A DNA stretch of 64,000 bases, taken from assembly GCA_046331245.1 (NCBI GenBank), contig JAXLRH010000002.1, positions 1 to 64,000 of the forward strand. The letters are read 5' to 3'. The translations under genes and the position numbers were made by a program. Positions 1 through 7,065 of this stretch are shown here, piece by piece. The notes below the pieces were generated by a model. The model was not told where the DNA came from. It worked only from the letters and a program-made list of their open reading frames with translations, and did not search any database. Source of the stretch: SSF14 sp046331245. Its GTDB lineage: Bacteria > Actinomycetota > Acidimicrobiia > Acidimicrobiales > Microtrichaceae. Each line of letters opens with the position of its first letter. Positions within the stretch are counted from its first letter, which is position 1.

Positions 1-1
1 C

Positions 2-106
2 GCCGCCAACTCGCCGGGATACCGGGTTCTCGCAACCGTGTGCGTCGGAGCCACCGCTGCCATGGCGCTCCTCGTGGTCGGACAGACGCTGCTCGGATGG
101 CTGTGA
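2..106 (+). CDS. C-terminal end of a membrane protein, truncated by the window edge
   Basis: Only the last 34 codons are visible, open at the left edge and ending in TGA. They encode one hydrophobic helix (about residues 8-28 of the visible part, rich in A, V, L and G) and the short tail GQTLLGWL. This is what the last transmembrane segment of a polytopic transporter looks like. An NRAMP-type metal transporter is one possibility from the look of the last helix, but the fragment is too short to assign a family. Confidence 0.5.
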   Translation, partial: AANSPGYRVLATVCVGATAAMALLVVGQTLLGWL

Positions 107-209
107 GCCAGCCGGGTTCCGACTGACCGCCCGGGGAGATGTCCGTTTGGCGCACGATTCCGTCCGATCGGCGGCGGCGCACCCGACCGGGTCGTCGCAC
201 GATGGGCCG

Positions 210-524
210 ATGACAACTCCTACCTTCATCGCCATTCTCGACCTCTCCACCGCCGCCGCCGACCGACCGATCGCCATCGCCCAGCTCGAACGCGAGCAGC
301 CGACGGTCAGTGCGATGCCCGGCTGCGTCGCGTTCCGGGTCTTCTGCAGCCGTAGCAGCGAGACGGACATCACCGTGCTCCACGAGTGGATCGACGAGGC
401 GTCGTTCTCCGACTATCTGCAGTCGGAGTCGTTCGCCCGGTCCGGTGAGATCCTTCGCCCGTTGATGGCCGGAGCTCCGTCGAGTCGCCGATTCCGAGTC
501 GAGCTGGTCGAGACCGTTCAGTAA
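210..524 (+). CDS. Antibiotic biosynthesis monooxygenase (ABM) domain protein
   Basis: A small 104-residue protein with the pattern of the dimeric alpha-beta ABM/quinol monooxygenase fold: an N-terminal strand (FIAILDL), a helix with QLEREQPTVSAMPGC, a strand with FRVFCSRS, then VLHEWIDEASFSDYLQSE, which resembles the family's typical 'E.W.d..a...H..s' segment. These proteins act without cofactor on quinones or polyketides, or simply as heme/ROS-related dimers. The substrate cannot be told. A TTG at 147 would add 21 low-complexity residues, so the ATG at 210 is preferred. The AraC regulator follows after 9 nt and may be co-transcribed. Confidence 0.65.
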   Translation: MTTPTFIAILDLSTAAADRPIAIAQLEREQPTVSAMPGCVAFRVFCSRSSETDITVLHEWIDEASFSDYLQSESFARSGEILRPLMAGAPSSRRFRVELVETVQ

Positions 525-533
525 CAGGCAATA

Positions 534-1322
534 GTGGACGGTGTGACACTCGCGGCGTACAGCTTCGTTGGCGACTTCGACCCGGCCGGGCCCCGATCGC
601 TGTGCGTCGACCGCCACTACCTGCTTGCGGCGTCTCGTGGGGTGTTGCGGCTCGAGGTCGACGGGACTGCCTGGTCCCTCCCGCCGGCCCGGGCCGCGCT
701 CATCCGAGCCGGTGTTCCGATCGAGATCACCATCCCGCAACGGGTCACCACCGCGTCGGTGCTCTTCGACCCCGAGTTCGTACCGCCACCGCCGAAGCCC
801 CTGACGGTCATCGACCTCACGCCCCTCGCCCGGTCGCTCGTCCTGGAATGCACCCGTTGGGGTGAGGACGCCGGACCCCTCGACGACTACGCGCTCACGA
901 TGTTCAGGGCCCTGGCCGCGGCAACGTGGACGCTCGCCCAGCATCCCAGTCCCGCACACATGCCCACCGGTCGGTCGAGCGAGGTACGTCGAGCGCTCGC
1001 GATCACCGCCGACCGGCTCGCAGACCATCCTCGCCAAGGCGACATCGCCAACGCGGTGGGCCTGACGTCGCGCTCGCTCGCGCGACGGTTCGAGCACGAG
1101 CTCGGGATGACATGGAGCGCCGCGCTGCGGCGCCTCCGCGTGCTCCGGGCGATCGAGGAACTCGCCGGAACCGACAACTCGGTCACCCGGATCGCCATGG
1201 ACGTCGGCTACTCCTCCCTCTCCGCCTTCCAAGTCGCCTTCCGCGACCTGATCGGACAGTCCCCCTCGGACTACCGCGCCGGCTTCGCCGCCGGAGGACC
1301 GTCCCCTCGTCCGCAGGGTTGA
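534..1322 (+). CDS. AraC-family transcriptional regulator
   Basis: A 262-residue protein starting at GTG. The N-terminal half (about 1-130) resembles a cupin-like ligand-binding region (WSLPPARAALIRAGVPIEI). The C-terminal third has the double helix-turn-helix of AraC/XylS: one helix pair near GDIANAVGLTSRSLARRF, and a second near NSVTRIAMDVGYSSLSAFQVAFRD, followed by the family signature GQSPSDYR. It lies 9 nt after the ABM monooxygenase gene, so the two probably share a transcript and may form a small substrate-responsive unit. The inducer is unknown. Confidence 0.85.
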   Translation: MDGVTLAAYSFVGDFDPAGPRSLCVDRHYLLAASRGVLRLEVDGTAWSLPPARAALIRAGVPIEITIPQRVTTASVLFDPEFVPPPPKPLTVIDLTPLARSLVLECTRWGEDAGPLDDYALTMFRALAAATWTLAQHPSPAHMPTGRSSEVRRALAITADRLADHPRQGDIANAVGLTSRSLARRFEHELGMTWSAALRRLRVLRAIEELAGTDNSVTRIAMDVGYSSLSAFQVAFRDLIGQSPSDYRAGFAAGGPSPRPQG

Positions 1323-1342
1323 GACGGGAGGTTTCGACGACG

Positions 1343-1416
1343 TGGGCGCAGAGGGACTCGAACCCCCGACCCTCTGGATGTAAACCAGATGCTCTAGCCA
1401 ACTGAGCTATGCGCCC
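1343..1416 (-). tRNA. tRNA-Val (anticodon TAC)
   Basis: The reverse strand folds into a full cloverleaf: acceptor GGGCGCA/TGCGCCC, D-arm GCTC...GAGC, anticodon arm TCTGG-TTTACAT-CCAGA giving anticodon TAC (reads GTA, Val), and T-arm GAGGG-TTCGAGT-CCCTC. The CCA end is not encoded. Coordinates include the discriminator A. Confidence 0.95.
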
Positions 1417-1473
1417 CGACGGATCGGAGCGCTCATGCTACCGCCCGGTCCCGACTGCTCAGGAGGCCATTCG

Positions 1474-1962
1474 TCAGGAGGCCGGCGCGCTCGCCGCGGC
1501 CTTCAGTCGCTGCCGAGCGCCCTTCGCTTCGGCGAGCGGCACGGACCTCGTCGCCTTCGCGAGCCCGCGCAGCGGCATGTTGCCGTAGATCGCCTCGTAC
1601 TCGCCGTCGCGCACGAGGAACGTCTCGTGCCAGATGCCCGTGCGATCGCTGCCGCCGATGCGGCGCCAGTAGTTGCGCCACACGTCGAGGTGCGGGTCGT
1701 CGGCGTTCTTCGCGAACGCCTCGAGATGGTCGAACGAGCGCCAGTACTGGATGGTGGTGAACCCGGCCTGCTCGTAGCCGAGGAGCCCGCTCTCGGGCCG
1801 CTCGCTCAGGTACTTCAGCATGTACTGCATGCTGCGCTTGCCACCGAGGTCACCGAGCGCTCTGATGAGCTGCCATTTGGAATTGATGCGTGCCCCGATG
1901 ATGAAGACGACGAAGTCGCCCTCGATCTCGGCGGTCCACCGTCCTGCCTGCACCTCGCCCAT
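1474..1962 (-). CDS. DUF4188 family protein (monooxygenase-like)
   Basis: A 162-residue protein beginning MGEVQAGRWTAEIEGDFVVF. The family hallmarks are visible: 'GDFVVFIIGARINSKW', a middle segment with LGYEQAGFTTIQYWRSFDHLEAFAK, and 'WHETFLVRDGEYEAIYGNMP' near residues 113-132. DUF4188 proteins have a dimeric ferredoxin-like fold and are often labelled phenylacetaldoxime dehydratase-like or monooxygenase-like, but their reaction is not established. The start at 1962 is chosen because a purine-rich AAGGGGG site lies 5 nt upstream. Longer in-frame reading has no family similarity. Confidence 0.75.
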   Translation of the reverse strand: MGEVQAGRWTAEIEGDFVVFIIGARINSKWQLIRALGDLGGKRSMQYMLKYLSERPESGLLGYEQAGFTTIQYWRSFDHLEAFAKNADDPHLDVWRNYWRRIGGSDRTGIWHETFLVRDGEYEAIYGNMPLRGLAKATRSVPLAEAKGARQRLKAAASAPAS

Positions 1963-2024
1963 CGGATCCCCCTTGTGGTGTCGCCATCCGTTCGTCGCGG
2001 AGGCGGCGAGCGGATCACCTGATC

Positions 2025-2519
2025 TCAGTGCCTCGATCGCTCGGCGCGCAAGAGGGCCTCGAGCGCGTCGCCCGACTCCGACGCCAGCCCGGCGATCGAT
2101 TCGGGCGGGAACCATCCCACCTCCACGATCTCCGGCGACGCCGGATGCGCGTCCTCGGGCGACACCCCGTTCGCGAGCCCGGCCCGGTAGATGACGCGGA
2201 CCACTTGGCGGAACGGGTCCACCACCACCGCCGGCTCGCCGACGAGGACGATGCGGATGCCGACCTCCTCGCGCGTCTCCCGTGCCGCTCCCACCTCGAC
2301 GAGCTCACGGCGATTGAGCAGACCTCCCGGGAAGCTCCAGTACGAGAGGTAGCTGTGCCTCACCAGGAGCAGCGCTCCGTCGGCCCTCGTGACCACGGTC
2401 ATCGTCCCCACGGTGAACGACGGCTTGACCGCGCGCACGAACCGCTGGCGCATCAACGGCGGGAGCCGGCCGTAGAGCTTCAGACCGGCGAGCTGCGCGC
2501 CGTCGGATCGGGACGTCAT
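2025..2519 (-). CDS. Nudix hydrolase
   Basis: A 164-residue protein. The complete Nudix box GX5EX7REUXEEXGU is present (GLLNRRELVEVGAARETREEVGI, residues 66-88), so it should hydrolyse a nucleoside diphosphate linked to another moiety using Mg2+. An N-terminal stretch (MRQRFVRAVKPSFTVG) precedes the core, as in RppH/ADP-ribose-type relatives, but the substrate cannot be read. Its ATG overlaps the TGA of the upstream phosphatase gene by 4 nt (2516-2519), so the two are translationally coupled. Confidence 0.85.
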   Translation of the reverse strand: MTSRSDGAQLAGLKLYGRLPPLMRQRFVRAVKPSFTVGTMTVVTRADGALLLVRHSYLSYWSFPGGLLNRRELVEVGAARETREEVGIRIVLVGEPAVVVDPFRQVVRVIYRAGLANGVSPEDAHPASPEIVEVGWFPPESIAGLASESGDALEALLRAERSRH

Positions 2520-3256
2520 GCGTTCATCATCGCAGTCAGGAGGGCGCGATCCGATGCTGCGACGATCGAGCGTCGCTCGGCGTGCTCGAGTGACGCGAGC
2601 TCGCGGCCCTGCCGGTCGGCGATCACTCCCCCCGCCTCGGTGAGGACGAGGGCTGCGCCCAGGTAGTCCCACGACCCGTGCGCATCGCCGTCGAGGTTCG
2701 CGTAGCCGTCGAGCGAACCGTCGGCGACGAGGCAGAGCTCGATCGCCGCGGACCCCAGCGCACGGTACTGTCGTGCCTCCGGCCACGCTGACGAGCGGCC
2801 GTTGACGGCGACGATCGCGTCGGCGAGTGACGTGGGCGCCGCGACGGCGATGGACACAGTGCCGCCGGCATCGGTGCGGGTGGCGCCCCTGCCCCGCTCG
2901 GCGCGGTAGGTGACACCACGCGACTGATCGACGACGGTGGCGACCCACGGACCCTCCGCATCGACCGCGCACAAGCTGATGGCCCAGCACGGGAGGCCAC
3001 GGCTGGCGTTCGTCGACCCGTCGACCGGGTCGGCCACGACGCACACGACGCGATCGTGTCCCTGGCGGCCCGACTCCTCCGAGAGCACCCCGAACCCCGC
3101 GGCGAGGAGCATGTCGACCATCACTGCATCGGCCGCGACGTCGAGCCCGTACTGACCGGGCCGCTCGCCGGGCGCTCCGCGATCCGAGTGGAGCACCCGA
3201 TCGCGGACCGCCACCGCGATCTCGTCGAACAGCGCCCAGGTCGCGGTGGCGTCCAC
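2516..3256 (-). CDS. Inositol monophosphatase family protein
   Basis: A 246-residue member of the FIG/IMPase Mg2+-dependent phosphatase superfamily. Metal-binding motifs are in order: EE at 60-61 (VLSEES), DPVDGST at 76-82 (family DPxDGT), and WDYLGAALVLTEAGG near 203-217. Substrates in the family include inositol phosphates, histidinol phosphate, fructose-1,6-bisphosphate and PAP; which one applies is not visible. It starts at GTG and overlaps the following Nudix gene by 4 nt, so the pair forms an operon. It is divergent from the unknown gene at 3310. Confidence 0.85.
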   Translation of the reverse strand: MDATATWALFDEIAVAVRDRVLHSDRGAPGERPGQYGLDVAADAVMVDMLLAAGFGVLSEESGRQGHDRVVCVVADPVDGSTNASRGLPCWAISLCAVDAEGPWVATVVDQSRGVTYRAERGRGATRTDAGGTVSIAVAAPTSLADAIVAVNGRSSAWPEARQYRALGSAAIELCLVADGSLDGYANLDGDAHGSWDYLGAALVLTEAGGVIADRQGRELASLEHAERRSIVAASDRALLTAMMNA

Positions 3257-3309
3257 CGGGCCACGCTACCGGCTCGCCCCTCCCACGGGGAGGTGGCAGG
3301 CTGTGCGCC

Positions 3310-3873
3310 GTGGCAGTCATCGACGTACCCGGCTTCATCGCCGACCTGAAGGATCATGCGACCCGCCATGGGTTCCACGTGCACGACGAGCGTCATTTCG
3401 TCGAGTCGTACTCCATGCGGCAGGCGTGGGAGGTCGATCTGCACCCGGAGGAGGCGTGCGGTGGTCCGCTCGACCTCCATCTCGCCCTCGAGGTCGACCC
3501 GCGTGTGATCCTGGCGTTCGAGGACCTCGTCGTCGACCTCTCCGAGGACGACGAACCGGAGTCCGATCTCGCGCTCCCGCTCAACTTCACGTGGTCGATG
3601 CCGCCGCTCCCCCAGTGCCCCGACCTCTTGGTGCTCGCCACCGAGCTCGCGGGCATCGGCGGGCCCGACCTGCCCCTCGAGGTGTCGGCGATCGACTCGT
3701 TCGCGTCGGTCACCGACCCCGCCGAGCGCAGCCTCACCGTGATCGCCCGCATCGACGTCGCCCTGTCGCAGATCTTCCTCGGCACCGAGGACCTCTGCGC
3801 GGCGCTCGACCGCTGCCTCGACGTGAGCCGGTACCTCCTCGACCAGTCCCCGGTGTGGCTCGACGACCTCTGA
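3310..3873 (+). CDS. Conserved hypothetical protein, acidic
   Basis: A 187-residue acidic protein with a GTG start. No recognisable motif. The sequence alternates short amphipathic strands and helices (FIADLKDHATRHGF, AWEVDLHPEEACGGP, LDLHLALEVDPRVILAFEDLVVD) with no signal peptide or membrane segment, so it is probably a cytosolic globular protein. Its promoter would lie in the 53-nt divergent gap shared with the phosphatase gene. I do not recognise the family. Confidence 0.7.
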   Translation: MAVIDVPGFIADLKDHATRHGFHVHDERHFVESYSMRQAWEVDLHPEEACGGPLDLHLALEVDPRVILAFEDLVVDLSEDDEPESDLALPLNFTWSMPPLPQCPDLLVLATELAGIGGPDLPLEVSAIDSFASVTDPAERSLTVIARIDVALSQIFLGTEDLCAALDRCLDVSRYLLDQSPVWLDDL

Positions 3874-3974
3874 ACGGCTCGGTCTCTCCGGCACTTTTCA
3901 ACACAATACGATCGCCTCATTTGAGGCAATGACATTACATTGCTTTGTTCAATAGGGGTCGCTACGGTTCGCCC
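3874..3974 (+). promoter_or_regulatory. AT-rich intergenic region with two nested inverted repeats
   Basis: This 101-bp gap is far more AT-rich than its surroundings. It contains CCTCA-TT-TGAGG and, immediately after, CAATG-ACATTA-CATTG, two short inverted repeats side by side. They precede the small KOW-like gene at 3975, so they may be an operator and promoter for it. No convincing -35/-10 pair was fixed. Confidence 0.35.
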
Positions 3975-4187
3975 ATGCCGATCCGTCCGGCGTTCCCGTT
4001 CGCCCCGCCACCACCCGGCGCGCTGGTGCGCGTGATCGCCGGCACGAATCGCGGTGCCCTCGGCATCCTGCGGTACAAGGAGTCGCGCTGGGGCCGGGCG
4101 GACATCGAGGTGCTCCCCGGGCAGGCGGGCACGCAGGGCCCGTGGATCAAGGCAGCGGCCTGGCGCCTCGGGCCGGCCAACCGCTGA
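3975..4187 (+). CDS. Small basic protein with a KOW-like motif
   Basis: A 70-residue protein, MPIRPAFPFAPPPPGALV..., with a proline-rich N-terminus and then VRVIAGTNRGALGILRYK, which resembles the KOW motif of ribosomal L24/NusG proteins (hydrophobic-V-I-x-G-x-x-x-G-x-x-G). KOW motifs bind RNA or other proteins. A longer reading from 3945 is possible, but its first ten codons fall in the AT-rich regulatory region. The gene stands alone between the AT-rich promoter region and a strong hairpin at 4208. The function is unknown. Confidence 0.55.
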   Translation: MPIRPAFPFAPPPPGALVRVIAGTNRGALGILRYKESRWGRADIEVLPGQAGTQGPWIKAAAWRLGPANR

Positions 4188-4207
4188 CCGAAGGCGTTCG
4201 ACGGACA

Positions 4208-4239
4208 CCCGCCCACGGGACTTGGGATCCGTGGGCGGG
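4208..4239 (+). terminator. Strong hairpin, probable terminator of the KOW-like gene
   Basis: The arms CCCGCCCACGG and CCGTGGGCGGG are perfect 11-bp complements around a 10-nt loop, 20 nt after the TGA of the small gene. There is no clear T-run, as is common for high-GC actinobacterial terminators. Confidence 0.55.
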
Positions 4240-4540
4240 GCCGCCTCGACCGTGAAGGCCGATGGATTCTCCCGACGCGGAATCTACCGACCGAACCTCA
4301 TTCGGTCCAGAGGCGAGCGGCCTCGATATCCGAGAACGTGGGGCCGGCGGGGATCGAGCCTGCTACCAGCTGCGCAACGGGCGGCCGAAGCCGTGGGTTG
4401 CCCCGGCTCGCCACGGGGCATTAAGGAAGATTGCGGGGCTCAGGCCTCCCTGCGGGCGCCAGCCCCACAACAGCTCCACACCCGTCGACCATTCCATTGC
4501 AAGGCGACCTAGGACACGACCGCAGACGACCATCGCCCGC
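4240..4540. other. Non-coding junction region at the left edge of the accessory region
   Basis: About 300 bp without a supported gene. It holds a 7-bp hairpin GACCGAA-CCTCA-TTCGGTC at 4289-4307, the decayed tRNA-like att copy at 4325-4368, and a hairpin TGCCCCG...CGGGGCA at 4399-4420 that could end transcription from the TIR-like gene on the minus strand. Base composition drops to the right of it. Confidence 0.4.
4325..4368. repeat. Decayed att-like copy of the tRNA-Met 3' end
   Basis: It reads GATATCCGAGAACGTGGGG then CCGGCGGGGATCGA, matching 8557-8590 with a single mismatch, after which similarity fades (GCCTGCTACCA against ACCCGCGACCA). Seen directly. It is read as the outer attachment-site remnant of an earlier integration. 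Confidence 0.6.
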
Positions 4541-5311
4541 TCAAGGTCTAGTCCACAACCAGTCGCCGGACTCAATTTGATTATTGTCGCGGTAACCGCA
4601 CCACTTTCCCGACATCATCTTCGCGTCCCCCGCCACAAAGAACTGGGCCGTACCGGAATAGAGCATCGAATCCTCGCGGTCACGCCAGTAGCCGGTGACA
4701 TGTCTCCCCTCCCGTATTCCACGGAATGAGTACGATCGATCCCCGGTACGCCACTCCGCTCGGATGACCTTGCCATAGTGAGCAACTTGTGCTCGACTTT
4801 GATTGTCTGGGGCAAATTTGTCGCTTAACACGGACCAAGTCTGCACCCATTCACCATGCAATGGTCCCTTCAACTCATCGATTCGAAGCCGAATGTTTGC
4901 AGCCGCAAGTGCTGACGAGCGGACGTCGCGCGTTTCAAACGTGATTCCGGTGACTCCTTGGATGTCGGACGGAAGGTGAAGACCGAAAGAATCGGAAGGC
5001 AAAAGAAGGAAAGCGTGGTGGCGCCCGAGAACCTGCATTGCCATGCCTAGCTCAAACACAGCGTTGTCGCGAGCAACGGTCACCTTCGCCTTCCGCATAG
5101 TCGCGACGTCATCCGCCGACAGATAGATCGCGGCGAAATCGACCTCCGCTAGAGCCGAGCGCAGCGCATCGAGCGTCACGTCGCCAGCCCTAAACACGTC
5201 TTCGGACCAAGGACGCACATCAATCGACTTACGCAACTCGGCAACGAGCGAAGCGACGTGCCCTCGATCGAGGGTCTCGCGTGATGAGCCTACGAATAGG
5301 ATGGGTTGCAT
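4541..5311 (-). CDS. TIR-like (PF10137-type) nucleotide-binding protein with a beta-rich C-terminal domain
   Basis: A 256-residue protein. Residues 1-127 match the predicted nucleotide-binding TIR-like family that includes Cap12/Pycsar TIR effectors: ILFVGSS at 4-10, PWSEDVF at 34-40, DFAAIYLSADD at 58-68, RDNAVFELGMAMQVLG at 81-96 with the likely catalytic Glu87, and LPSDIQGV at 113-120. Relatives degrade NAD+ when a bound sensor is triggered. Residues 150-256 form an unrecognised beta-rich domain with spaced Trp/Gly (GEWVQTW, GYWRD, SGKWCGYRDNN, SGDWLW), plausibly a ligand-sensing barrel. No cyclase gene lies nearby. Low local GC suggests transfer. An earlier ATG at 5347 would add 12 residues. 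Confidence 0.7.
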   Translation of the reverse strand: MQPILFVGSSRETLDRGHVASLVAELRKSIDVRPWSEDVFRAGDVTLDALRSALAEVDFAAIYLSADDVATMRKAKVTVARDNAVFELGMAMQVLGRHHAFLLLPSDSFGLHLPSDIQGVTGITFETRDVRSSALAAANIRLRIDELKGPLHGEWVQTWSVLSDKFAPDNQSRAQVAHYGKVIRAEWRTGDRSYSFRGIREGRHVTGYWRDREDSMLYSGTAQFFVAGDAKMMSGKWCGYRDNNQIESGDWLWTRP

Positions 5312-5446
5312 TCGGGCATCGTAGCTAGCAGTCGACCTCGCAGGCACGCCAATGGATAGCAGCCTGCACCATCGGCGTCCGTTGCTGATCTCGATCGGAT
5401 CTGGATCAGCATCTCACATGCGACCCTGGACTTCCCGGGGATGAGG

Positions 5447-6907
5447 CTATCCGTCACTCGGCAGGGCCATCAATCCTCGAACCGGAATCCGCGCCTCGCC
5501 AGTGCGCCGTGCATTGCCGCCGGGAGTAATCTCAACAAAGACTGCTGTCATCTCGTCGCCGACGAACGAATAGAGTCCGAATGCATTGACCCGAAGTTCG
5601 GGCGTCAAACGATCGGCCTTCGCACCAGCGCTGCCAGCGCCCAGAACGTACAGATGGTACAAGTGCCCGTCTGCCAAGCCGTACTCATTAAGACTTCGCC
5701 TGGAGACGGACCCCAAGAACGGCAGATGTTGGTGGCCATGGAGAACGAGGTCGATGCCGTAGCGTTGCAGATCTTCGATGATACGCCCGGAGTCCACCGT
5801 GACAGAGATAGGTCGACCTGAGCCGAACCCTTCGGTACCCGGAACAGGGATCAGGTGGTGGTGAAGCACGAACATGCGACAGATTCGATCTCGCTCGATC
5901 TCTGAGAGCACCTTCAGAAGCTCGATGTAACGATGTGATCCAACAAAGCCAAACTCCATCGTCTCGCGCTCGCGCAGTCGCGCAGAATTGACCTGCAAGA
6001 ATCCCAAACTCATGCCGTCAGCGCAGTCATAAAGCTTGACTCTTTCAAGTTTTAGGTTGGCGTCGGATTCATTGAAGAATTGGCCGTACCAAGTACGATA
6101 CCCAAGCTCATGCTTGTAGTCGTGGGAATACGTAAAATTGCTGGCATCATCGAGCCACAGATCATGATTTCCGGGCACCACGACTACGTGGTTTCTCGAT
6201 AGGCCGAGCTGCGACAAGAGGAGGTCAAGGAACGCCGTGACGTCGCGATAGTGTCGCTCCATCCCTCTCGTAATCAGGTCACCACTGACGACAACCACGC
6301 CAATATCGGTCCGGGCATCACGCAGATATCTTGCGATGATTTGATCGAGTGTCGATTGTCCATATGGTGATTCGCTGCCACTGAAGCCGAAATCCTCCCC
6401 GAAATGAAGGTCAGAGATATGGAGAACACTCGATGAGGCCGTCCGAATGACTTCGACCAAGTCCTGCTCCGGAGGATCGCTTGAGTCCTCCCAGAAAAGT
6501 GTCTGATCCTCCGCCATTGGAACGAAGCCAAAAGTCGATCGGAACTCGACTTCTGATGTCTCCCGAATTGATTCCAGGCGAAACCAAACGGGAAAGTAGT
6601 CATCCGAGTAGTAGTGCGGCGTCGCTGACGGCTCCGGGCTCGGAATTCTGGCGTCACTATCGGTCGATCGCCTGAGATCGGTGGCGACGGCAAGGTAGTA
6701 GCGAAGCGAGCGCCTATCGAACAGCCCAATCTCCGGCCGACCTTCGACGTGGGTAGAGATCTGCTGCCATTCGTCCGAGGTCGGAATGCGCTCCCAGGCC
6801 TTCGCCCACCAGCCCCACCACACGTAGCCGGAATCGTCGATCACCGACTTATGCTCGGGGATGGTGTCTGCGCGCTGATTACCGAATCGGAGTAGTACGC
6901 GGCGCAC
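5447..6907 (-). CDS. Calcineurin-like metallophosphoesterase with a novel N-terminal domain
   Basis: A 486-residue protein with a GTG start preceded by a GGGAAGGGA site. Residues 158-400 carry all metallophosphoesterase motifs: SDLHFG at 165-170, SGDLI at 208-212, PGNHD at 245-249, LHHH at 348-351 and HGHQH at 390-394, so a two-metal phosphodiesterase or phosphatase is expected. Residues 1-150 form a separate domain with a striking aromatic stretch YVWWGWWAK (28-36) that I cannot assign. The gene lies on the same strand 135 nt upstream of the TIR-like gene and has equally low GC. It may make, degrade or sense a nucleotide signal for the TIR protein; that link is inference. Confidence 0.75.
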   Translation of the reverse strand: MRRVLLRFGNQRADTIPEHKSVIDDSGYVWWGWWAKAWERIPTSDEWQQISTHVEGRPEIGLFDRRSLRYYLAVATDLRRSTDSDARIPSPEPSATPHYYSDDYFPVWFRLESIRETSEVEFRSTFGFVPMAEDQTLFWEDSSDPPEQDLVEVIRTASSSVLHISDLHFGEDFGFSGSESPYGQSTLDQIIARYLRDARTDIGVVVVSGDLITRGMERHYRDVTAFLDLLLSQLGLSRNHVVVVPGNHDLWLDDASNFTYSHDYKHELGYRTWYGQFFNESDANLKLERVKLYDCADGMSLGFLQVNSARLRERETMEFGFVGSHRYIELLKVLSEIERDRICRMFVLHHHLIPVPGTEGFGSGRPISVTVDSGRIIEDLQRYGIDLVLHGHQHLPFLGSVSRRSLNEYGLADGHLYHLYVLGAGSAGAKADRLTPELRVNAFGLYSFVGDEMTAVFVEITPGGNARRTGEARIPVRGLMALPSDG

Positions 6908-7065
6908 CTATGGTCCCTTCCCATCTGGATCCTGAGGTGGACGCTATCAGGTCGCTCGCCCGGACCGAGCTTTGACTCGGCCGACTCACCACCTAGCGCC
7001 CGATTACAGCACGATCGCTTCAATGCTCCTACCGAGCGCGCCCTGAGCTGCGCTACTCTGCGGCG
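6908..7065. promoter_or_regulatory. Divergent promoter region of the defence-like genes
   Basis: A 158-bp gap between the divergently transcribed phosphoesterase (minus) and methyltransferase (plus) genes. It must hold both promoters. No motif was fixed with confidence. Confidence 0.3.

Noticed and set aside
2520..3338. N-terminal extension of the Nudix frame
   Set aside because: It is Arg/Gly-rich and antisense or out of frame to a real phosphatase gene; the ATG at 2519 overlaps that gene's stop as expected for coupling.
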